A stretch of 64,000 bases of DNA from Flavobacteriaceae bacterium (lineage in GTDB: Bacteria > Bacteroidota > Bacteroidia > Flavobacteriales > Weeksellaceae): NCBI GenBank assembly GCA_030538275.1, contig JAUNUH010000010.1, positions 1-64,000 on the forward strand, given 5' to 3'. Position numbers and translations under genes: made by a program. The notes below the pieces were generated by a model. The model searched no databases and had not been told where the DNA came from. It saw nothing but the letters and a program-made list of their open reading frames with translations. Of this stretch, positions 57,930 to 64,000 are shown one piece after another. Numbering within the stretch: position 1 is the stretch's first letter; every line of letters starts with the position of its first letter.

Positions 57930-58086
57930 CGCGACCCGGATAGAACGGATATCCCGCAAAGCTGTATGTCTAAACAAATAACAGCATACAAGATTGAAAG
58001 TGAAGCGAAAATCCTTGTATGCTGATTATTTGTGGGCATACAACTGCGGAATAGAAGTGATAGCCGGAAATGTCGCCCAAAAAAAC
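57930..58086 (-). repeat. Structured 3'-end repeat element, copy C (with duplicated stem arms)
   Basis: It lies between the converging synthetase and hydrolase genes. The plus strand reads GCGACCCGGATAGAACGGATATCCCGC, hairpin arms, GATTGAAAGTGAAGCGAAAATCC, more arms, GAAGTGATAGCCGG and TCGCCCAAAAAAAC, matching the block order of copies A and B. The 8-mer GCATACAA occurs at 57984-57991 and 58036-58043, and its complement TTGTATGC at 58014-58021, so the middle arm can pair with either side. On the minus strand the element begins 4 bases after the stop codon at 58090. Confidence 0.5.
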
Positions 58087-58089
58087 GAA

Positions 58090-58743
58090 TTATTTTACTT
58101 GTTCTATCCAGTCGAGCATGTCATAAAAGTTTTGTGGTACGATACCATGCCCGCTTCGATATTCTTTGTAAACATGTGGAATTTTGAGTTGATTGAGCCA
58201 TTGGTCAGCTTGTCGAGCCCAATCGATGGGAATCACAGTATCCTCTACGCCGTGAGAGATAAAGAATTGTAAATCAATGTATTCACCCTGCAATTTATCG
58301 CCGATAATATCGGGAGATGGGTAACCACTGAGGCAGATTACGCGTTTGATATTTTGTTGTTGCTGTAGTGTGAGCGCGTAGCTGAGGATGGCACCCTGAC
58401 TGAATCCTGTGAGCCAAACTTGGTCTGGATTGAGGTCGTGATTATCGATGCATTCTGCAATAAATTGTCGAATCAGGCTTATGGATTGTTGGGCTTGTTC
58501 TACATTATTGAACTTTTGCGCATCCATAAAATTGATGTCGTACCAGGCAAATCCACCATATGGAAGGCTACGCGGGGCACGAACCGAAATTATGAAAAAA
58601 TTATCGGGCAGCTGGTCAGCGAACGAAAACAAATCGGCCTCGTTGCTCCCATAGCCATGAAGTAGCAACATTAGCACAGGTTTTTTGATATTTTTGTGCG
58701 CAGGTTTGTAGAGGTAATTCAGTGATAAATCGGTTTGCAGCAT
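58090..58743 (-). CDS. Alpha/beta hydrolase (phospholipase/carboxylesterase family)
   Basis: A 217-residue serine hydrolase. The oxyanion-hole motif LLLHGYGSNEADLF is at about residues 26-39, the nucleophile elbow GFSQGA at about 112-117 (Ser114), the acid in HGVEDTVIP (about 169-177) and the catalytic His in RSGHGIVPQ (about 196-204). The order and length match the PF02230 carboxylesterases. Cytoplasmic, since no signal peptide is seen. Substrate unknown. Confidence 0.88.
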   Translation of the reverse strand: MLQTDLSLNYLYKPAHKNIKKPVLMLLLHGYGSNEADLFSFADQLPDNFFIISVRAPRSLPYGGFAWYDINFMDAQKFNNVEQAQQSISLIRQFIAECIDNHDLNPDQVWLTGFSQGAILSYALTLQQQQNIKRVICLSGYPSPDIIGDKLQGEYIDLQFFISHGVEDTVIPIDWARQADQWLNQLKIPHVYKEYRSGHGIVPQNFYDMLDWIEQVK

Positions 58744-58828
58744 AGATGTAAAATTTGTCCAATTTAGTTTTTTATCTGTATTTTTTATAAATAATCTTCA
58801 ATTTTTGTGTGAGAATTAATCGATTTGC

Positions 58829-59530
58829 TTATAAAATAGGAATGATTTCCTGAAGTTTTTTGACGTTTGGAACCTTTGGCATTTGGTTGTTGGCGCGGAG
58901 TGTATCAAAGAAAATGGCCTGCCAGCCAACGCCGATTCCGCCAATGATATCTGCTATCCAATCGTCGCCAATAATGAGTGATTCTGAGTTTTTGGCTTGT
59001 GATTTTTCCATGGCCAAATGAAATATTCGGGGATCGGGTTTGCGCAAATTGAGCTCATCTGCACATGTGAGCGTTTGGAAATAGCCGTTGAGGGCAGAAT
59101 TTTCTATTTTGGCAGATGAAACTTCGATAAAACCGTTGGTGATGATGTGCAAATGATATTTGGGTTCGAGATATTGCAATAATTCTACTGCGCCCTCTAC
59201 AATTCCATTCATTTTGCCCATTCGGGTGAGGTAAATTTCTTCCCATTCGTCTGCCAATGCATCGTTTTGAATATCAAAATGGGAAAAAGGATCTCTGAAA
59301 CGTCTTTTTCTAAGTTCCGCTTTTGGGATTTGGCCTTCACGAATCATTTCCCAGAGGAGTTCGTTTTTGTCATAAAAAACAGAATGCCATTTGTCAAATG
59401 GGATTTGATATGAATTTTCCATGTCATATTCTGCGTACATTTTTTTGAGTGTTTCTTCCGAATTTTTGCGGTGGTCCCAGAGGGTATTGTCCAGATCGAA
59501 GAAAATATGTTTCACTAAATGTTTGTCCAT
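58829..59530 (-). CDS. YjjG-family HAD nucleotidase
   Basis: A 233-residue HAD hydrolase when started at the ATG at 59530; a GTG two codons upstream is also possible. Motif I is FFDLDNTLWDHRKN (catalytic Asps about residues 11 and 13), motif II IITNGF, motif III around LRKPDPRIF and motif IV IGDDWIADIIGG. The LWDH continuation after motif I is typical of YjjG pyrimidine 5'-nucleotidases, which remove noncanonical nucleotides. The gene is transcribed divergently from the polysaccharide cluster. Confidence 0.88.
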   Translation of the reverse strand: MDKHLVKHIFFDLDNTLWDHRKNSEETLKKMYAEYDMENSYQIPFDKWHSVFYDKNELLWEMIREGQIPKAELRKRRFRDPFSHFDIQNDALADEWEEIYLTRMGKMNGIVEGAVELLQYLEPKYHLHIITNGFIEVSSAKIENSALNGYFQTLTCADELNLRKPDPRIFHLAMEKSQAKNSESLIIGDDWIADIIGGIGVGWQAIFFDTLRANNQMPKVPNVKKLQEIIPIL

Positions 59531-59588
59531 AGGCACAAAACTATAAGTAAATAAAAGAATTATCGTTAATTTGTTGTGAAATTTAGTT

Positions 59589-60806
59589 TTGGGAAAGACA
59601 TTGATACATAAAAAAGTTTGTTTTTTGATGGATAGGCGTGGTTTGTACGATGACCGTGCGTATTGGAAGCAGGCCTTGGCGTTGAAAAATGCCGGTATGG
59701 ATGTTTTTTATCTGGTTATCGATTATGAATCGAGCGTAGAATCCCACGAAGGAACAACGCCAGAAGGCATTCATTATCAAATATTTGCAGCAAAAAAATA
59801 TATTCCGAATATTTTATTGAATTATGCTTTGAAAAAGTTCACTCCCATATCTACAGAATTGGACGAAATGCTGAATGCGGTTATTAAAATAAAGCCAGAA
59901 TTAATTCAGATTGTTGATTTACGTATTTTGCGCATACTCGATGCCTTGAAGCGTCTAGAATTTCAACCCAAGATTATTTACGATATACGGGAGCCGCGCG
60001 AGCAAAATTTGCTGGATTTGAGGATGAAATCATGGAGAATCCCATTTGAATTGAAGAAAAGATATGCAAGATATATTCAAAATTGGGAATATCGACAGGC
60101 ATCAAAGTGTGATTTTATTCTAGGTGTAGATGATGGAATTGGCGCAAAAATACAATTGAATTTGCCTGACAAGCCGTATTTGAGTTTGTATAATTTTACC
60201 AATCTCGCTACGGAAAGGGCGCATATTCCCTTGCAAAACAGAAAGTACGATGCGGCTTATGTGGGTGCGCTCAGCGAGTTGCGCGGGGCCAAAACGATGC
60301 TACATGCGTTAAAGATTGTAGTGGCCACAAAACCAGATTTTAAACTTTTGTTTTTGGGAAAAGCCTATCCCAAGTCTCTGGGCGATAATATATTGGATTT
60401 TGTAGAAAAAAATGGATTAGAAAAAAATTTAGACTGGATTCAAGGCGTTGATTTTCAAGAAGTTTCTGGATTTTACAATCAAGTAAAAATAGGCTTGAAT
60501 CCTTTGCATCACATTTCTGCGCACGAAGAAATTATGCAGATTAAATTATTTGAATATATGAATTACGGTATTCCATTGATTACCAGTAATTTTGGCAAGA
60601 TGTGTGAAATTGTAGTAGAAAGTAAAACAGGAATTTGTATTGCGCCAAATCGTCCAGAAATTTTGGCAGCAAGCCTTTTACATTTACTTTCCAACGAGGA
60701 CGAAATGAAAGAATATTCTCTGAACGGAATTGCTGCTGTTGACAAAAAGTATAATTGGTCTATCATGGAAAAAGCTTATTTAGAAATTATTAAAAGCTTA
60801 ATTTAA
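59589..60806 (+). CDS. Glycosyltransferase (GT-B fold, GT4-like), non-ATG start
   Basis: About 400 residues. The N-terminal Rossmann strand KKVCFLMDRRGLYDDRAYWKQ precedes the only nearby ATG (59628), so translation must begin at TTG 59589 or 59601; an in-frame TGA lies at 59577-59579. A TAGTTTTG -7 element at 59584-59591 would favour 59601 with a very short leader. The C-terminal domain has the retaining GT4 pattern HEEIMQIKLFEYMNYGIPLI (about residues 317-336) with the acidic pair, then a nucleotide-sugar binding loop. Its stop overlaps the flippase start (TAATG), implying a role in assembling the same surface polysaccharide. Confidence 0.85.
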   Translation: MGKTLIHKKVCFLMDRRGLYDDRAYWKQALALKNAGMDVFYLVIDYESSVESHEGTTPEGIHYQIFAAKKYIPNILLNYALKKFTPISTELDEMLNAVIKIKPELIQIVDLRILRILDALKRLEFQPKIIYDIREPREQNLLDLRMKSWRIPFELKKRYARYIQNWEYRQASKCDFILGVDDGIGAKIQLNLPDKPYLSLYNFTNLATERAHIPLQNRKYDAAYVGALSELRGAKTMLHALKIVVATKPDFKLLFLGKAYPKSLGDNILDFVEKNGLEKNLDWIQGVDFQEVSGFYNQVKIGLNPLHHISAHEEIMQIKLFEYMNYGIPLITSNFGKMCEIVVESKTGICIAPNRPEILAASLLHLLSNEDEMKEYSLNGIAAVDKKYNWSIMEKAYLEIIKSLI

Positions 60807-62257
60807 TGAATGTTACAAAGGATAGTTCGGCGTTTTTGCGGCATTTTACCTGGTATCTATCCGGGGCGATTTTTCCTTTGTTATTAAATTTTGTGAAAAA
60901 CCCGATTTTTACACGTCATTATAGTGCAGAGGATTTTGGGATTTTGGGATTGGTTTTAATTTCTGTGGGATATTTATCCACTGTTCTATTTTCCTGGCTT
61001 ACAAGTTGTTTGTGGCGGTTTTATCCAAAATTCAAAGCAGAAAACAATTTGAATGAATTGTATGTTCATTTGTTGTTTTTGTATGTTATTTCGGGGATTA
61101 TCATGTTAATTCTCGCCTATTTTTCTGGATTTTTTTTTGAAAACAATCAGATTATTGAATTGATATATTTAGCTGCTGTACATTTCATTTTTCGTGAATT
61201 ATTGAATTTATATTTTATTGTACTTCGTTTGCGGGGAAAATCGCGAGATTACAATTTATTAATTTCTATACAAACAGCCGTTTCATTTGGCTTATTATTA
61301 GTTTTATCCTTTATATTTCATTTGGATATTTCGGCAATGTTTTATAGTTTGATTATTATCGATGCATTATTTATTCTTTGGATTTTTCTGAGTTTCATTC
61401 GAAGAAAGTCATCTATATTATTGAATTTCAACCGAATAAAAGCTTCGACTTGTAAATTACTTTTTGGGTTTGGTGGAAAAAATTTAATCACAACTTTGAT
61501 TTTGATGTTGATCGTCTCAAGCGACCGCTACATCATTTCCCTATATGAACCCATGAAAGAAGTTGGAATTTATACCAAAACTTATGATGTTGCGCAAATG
61601 AGTATTTTGGCATTGATTTTCATTTTCTTTAGTACGATTAACCCCACCATGAACCATATTTTGGAAAATAACAGGCAGGATTCGCGCAAAATTGTTTCTG
61701 GTTATATTCATGCTTTCAGTTTTTTATTTATTCCAGTGGTGATTTTCGCCTCGATTTTCAGTGAAGAAATTACAGAAATATTATTAGGTGCAGAGTTTCG
61801 GTCGGGCTATGTTTTGATGCCCTATATTTTTATAAGTATGTTATTTTTTGGAGTGATAAAATTCTTTGAAAATGAGTATAAATTTGCGGGGAAATTAGGC
61901 AAAATGGCTATTTATTTTGGCATTGGATTATTGGTGAATTTAATTTTAAATTTTGCTTTGATACCTATTTATGGAATGATTTGGGCTGCGATTTCGACTT
62001 TAATCAGCTATGCGGTAATTTTATTCATCTTTGCTTTCAATGACAATTTTGCGCATTTTAGGCGAGAAAATTACAACAACAGATTTTGGTTTTTACTTTT
62101 GTTTACCAGCTTGTGTGTTGTGGTGGATTTTATACTTCGGCGATGGATGGAATTCGATTTAGTAACAAGTGTTTTAGAATTGAGTTTATTTGGTATTCTG
62201 TGGTTTATTCTATTTTATAAAGACATCAAATCATTAAAAACACCTGTTTTTGAATGA
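60806..62257 (+). CDS. Oligosaccharide flippase family protein (Wzx-like), first of two
   Basis: A 483-residue inner-membrane protein with about 12-14 hydrophobic helices over its whole length and the early motif FVKNPIFTRHYSAEDFGILG, typical of polysaccharide-biosynthesis (MATE-like) flippases. These move lipid-linked oligosaccharides across the inner membrane. It starts at the last base of the glycosyltransferase stop codon and ends in an ATGA overlap with the second flippase, so all three genes are translationally coupled. Confidence 0.88.
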   Translation: MNVTKDSSAFLRHFTWYLSGAIFPLLLNFVKNPIFTRHYSAEDFGILGLVLISVGYLSTVLFSWLTSCLWRFYPKFKAENNLNELYVHLLFLYVISGIIMLILAYFSGFFFENNQIIELIYLAAVHFIFRELLNLYFIVLRLRGKSRDYNLLISIQTAVSFGLLLVLSFIFHLDISAMFYSLIIIDALFILWIFLSFIRRKSSILLNFNRIKASTCKLLFGFGGKNLITTLILMLIVSSDRYIISLYEPMKEVGIYTKTYDVAQMSILALIFIFFSTINPTMNHILENNRQDSRKIVSGYIHAFSFLFIPVVIFASIFSEEITEILLGAEFRSGYVLMPYIFISMLFFGVIKFFENEYKFAGKLGKMAIYFGIGLLVNLILNFALIPIYGMIWAAISTLISYAVILFIFAFNDNFAHFRRENYNNRFWFLLLFTSLCVVVDFILRRWMEFDLVTSVLELSLFGILWFILFYKDIKSLKTPVFE

Positions 62258-63528
62258 AAGGAATCATCAATTTCATATCGGATTTTTACAAAAACAGTGG
62301 TGGATGGATTTTTGCTTCTACCCTATTCAACAAGTTTATTTTATTTTTGATAAAAGTCTTTGTTTTGATGTATGTTGAGAAAGAAACATTCGGGCATATC
62401 ACCTATTCCCTTGCATTATTAGCATTTTTTACGCCTTTTGTAGGAATGGGATCTCCGGCAGGATTGCTTCGATTTGGGTCGGTGATACAACAGGCACAAA
62501 CTCGCCTTCAATTAGCAGGCTATGCCTTTGGTCTTGGGTTGATTTCTACCTTGTTCATGATTTTTTTGATGGCGTTGGGATTTTATTTTTACGAAAAAGA
62601 CCAACCCATAGTTTCCCTGTTTTTATTGATTTTGGTTTGGCGCATGTTGGCCTTGTTTCTTTACAATCATCAATCTGCTCAAATGCGTATTGAAAATAAG
62701 AACAAATTATTTGGCCAGTATGATATGGTAAATAGTCTTGTTTTACTATTGTCAGCGGTATTGCTCACCATTTTTTTCAATGCTACGGGCTATATTTTTG
62801 CACTGGTGATTTCACCCATTATTACATTTATTTTTTATAGCTTTCGGTTTGGATTTCCCAAAATCCAGTTTAACATGCCCAAGGAAATAGCCAAAAAGTC
62901 CTTTTGGAATTATGCTATGTTGAGTAGTTTTACCAGCGTAATTGCACAAATAGTTTTCTTTTTAGATGTATTTTTGATTGAAAAATTCATGACAGCAGAT
63001 GACGTGGCTGAATATGGAGCTGCTACTTTGATTCCGCTCAATATTTTGATTTTGCCGCTTATTTTTATGCGAACAGACTTTACCAAAATAGCACAAAACG
63101 AGCTGAATTACAAATTCTTACGTAATTATTACAAGAATTATTTTTATTTATTTTTGATTATAACTTCTGTGGGAATGCTACTATCTTATGTGCTGGGTGA
63201 ATGGCTATTTAGTTTTTTGGACGACGCATATTCTCCGTTTGACATATTTTTAATACTTATGCTGGGGTCCTGCTTTGCGATTCTATTGCGGGTTCCACTC
63301 ACAGGAATTTTAAATGCCTTGGGATTTGCCAAAATCAATACGATTACAGGTTTATTTACATTGTTTTTGAGTTTGGGGTTGAATTTATATTTAATTCCAA
63401 TTTATGGATTACATGGAGCGGCTTGGGCTACCACATTGAGTTTGATGGTTTCTGGCGTTTTGAGTTGGATATATTTTGAGTGGTATTTGAGAAAAATTAA
63501 AAATCAAGCCCAAATAGCAAAGGATTGA
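62254..63528 (+). CDS. Oligosaccharide flippase family protein (Wzx-like), second of two
   Basis: A 424-residue multi-span membrane protein of the same broad superfamily as the preceding gene but clearly different in sequence. It has an early VEKETFGHITYSLALLAFFTP segment (key ETFGHITYSLA), about 12 helices and a basic C-terminus (YLRKIKNQAQIAKD). It could flip a second glycan, or the pair may be specific to different intermediates. The last 25 bp overlap the 3' end of the converging FemAB-like gene. Confidence 0.85.
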   Translation: MKGIINFISDFYKNSGGWIFASTLFNKFILFLIKVFVLMYVEKETFGHITYSLALLAFFTPFVGMGSPAGLLRFGSVIQQAQTRLQLAGYAFGLGLISTLFMIFLMALGFYFYEKDQPIVSLFLLILVWRMLALFLYNHQSAQMRIENKNKLFGQYDMVNSLVLLLSAVLLTIFFNATGYIFALVISPIITFIFYSFRFGFPKIQFNMPKEIAKKSFWNYAMLSSFTSVIAQIVFFLDVFLIEKFMTADDVAEYGAATLIPLNILILPLIFMRTDFTKIAQNELNYKFLRNYYKNYFYLFLIITSVGMLLSYVLGEWLFSFLDDAYSPFDIFLILMLGSCFAILLRVPLTGILNALGFAKINTITGLFTLFLSLGLNLYLIPIYGLHGAAWATTLSLMVSGVLSWIYFEWYLRKIKNQAQIAKD

Positions 63529-64000
63529 TTTTCTGCACCAAAACTTTTCATAAACTCGGCAACGCCCGGAATTTCGGAACCTTCAAAATCAAAATAATTA
63601 TATTTACCTGCATACTTTTGAATCACGAAATCAATAAGAAAATGCATGGCTAGGAACTTACGTCCAGATGTTGTCGAGGCAGAATTCAGATAATAAATTC
63701 GGTCTTGATAGAAGGCAAACAAGGCTGTAGCAATAATTTCTTCCTCTTTTTTTACAAAGTACATTTCAACGGATTTACGTTTTATCAACTCCGAAATAAG
63801 TGAATTCCGCATTTGTTGAATTTTGAAAGACTCTTTTGCCACTTGATGTTTATGGAAAAACTGCAAAAATTCTTTCGAATCATCTAATTCTATGATTTCC
63901 AGATTGTTTCTGAGCGCATTGCGCACGGTTTGTCGCTTTGAGGTTGAATAATTTTTGAATATTTCTGAATAATCAGGCCGAATATCCAACACATAATTCG
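63504..64000 (-). CDS. FemAB/GNAT-like acyltransferase, C-terminal part (runs off the window)
   Basis: Partial gene: the reading frame is open to the window edge, so the first visible GTG (63992) is probably an internal valine and the true start lies beyond 64000. The visible 160-odd residues have the GNAT-like pattern of FemAB/CelD-type proteins: a basic segment TSKRQTVRNALRNN, the strand pair MYFVKKEEEIIATALFAFYQDRIYYL (key IIATALF) and a C-terminal NYFDFEGSEIPGVAEFMKSFGA. Such proteins acylate peptidoglycan or polysaccharide precursors. The location next to flippases and a glycosyltransferase fits surface glycan modification. Confidence 0.65.
   Translation of the reverse strand, partial: NYVLDIRPDYSEIFKNYSTSKRQTVRNALRNNLEIIELDDSKEFLQFFHKHQVAKESFKIQQMRNSLISELIKRKSVEMYFVKKEEEIIATALFAFYQDRIYYLNSASTTSGRKFLAMHFLIDFVIQKYAGKYNYFDFEGSEIPGVAEFMKSFGAENQSFAIWA

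Noticed and set aside
57994-58272. A 92-residue open frame on the plus strand
   Set aside because: It spans repeat copy C and the antisense of the hydrolase gene; not protein-like.
1-64000. CRISPR arrays, tRNA or rRNA genes, insertion sequences or prophage
   Set aside because: No regularly spaced direct repeats, no T-loop/acceptor patterns, no transposase or phage genes were found by reading both strands; short tRNA-like folds could still be missed without a covariance search.

Overview
This is an AT-rich chromosomal window from a member of the Bacteroidetes, most likely order Flavobacteriales. The evidence is two SusC/SusD outer-membrane uptake pairs, C-terminal type IX secretion (T9SS) sorting domains, a three-subunit succinate dehydrogenase with a b558-type anchor, DUF6029 and Porin_10-type barrel proteins, and promoters of the TAnnTTTG type with no strong Shine-Dalgarno sequences. 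I see no rRNA, tRNA, CRISPR array, insertion sequence or phage gene. Most of the window is core chromosome.

Layout. 0-1.5 kb: an HlyD-type secretion adaptor flanked on both sides by copies of a 30-bp repeat. 1.6-4.7 kb: four co-directional redox genes (pirin, luciferase-like monooxygenase, FMN reductase, SDR) ended by a strong terminator. 4.7-6.8 kb: a small lipoprotein resembling a subtilisin propeptide, a zinc alcohol dehydrogenase and a GNAT acetyltransferase. 6.9-11.6 kb: sdhCAB and a type II NADH dehydrogenase. 11.6-14.3 kb: an unknown exported protein and aspartate ammonia-lyase. 14.7-18.2 kb: a biotin-dependent acyl-CoA carboxylase operon. 18.4-22.5 kb: a PF10136 membrane protein and a putative porin. 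22.6-32.2 kb: two SusC/SusD operons, each closed by its own terminator. 32.5-37.2 kb: rimP-nusA-infB. 37.6-43.7 kb: a cluster of exported proteins, three with thioredoxin-like CxxC motifs and two with T9SS tails. 43.8-53.9 kb: housekeeping genes (queG, ruvB, pncA, fumC, rseP, aroQ, fbp, aroC). 54.0-57.9 kb: an unusual single ORF fusing two complete acyl-CoA synthetases. 58.1-64 kb: a hydrolase, a HAD nucleotidase and the start of a surface polysaccharide cluster (glycosyltransferase, two flippases, partial FemAB-like protein).

How the genes fit together. AspA, FumC and succinate dehydrogenase converge on fumarate and feed electrons into the quinone pool together with NDH-2. The fused synthetase (propionyl-CoA-type half plus acetyl-CoA-type half) and the acyl-CoA carboxylase operon would together activate acetate and propionate and carboxylate the resulting acyl-CoA.

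The most interesting non-coding signal is a structured repeat family present three times (about 14.5, 37.4 and 58.0 kb). Each copy has conserved GC-rich blocks separated by hairpins whose sequences differ but stay complementary, and each abuts the stop codon of a minus-strand gene in the same relative orientation. The rimP-nusA-infB leader also carries a terminator-like hairpin between a promoter-like element and rimP, which suggests attenuation.
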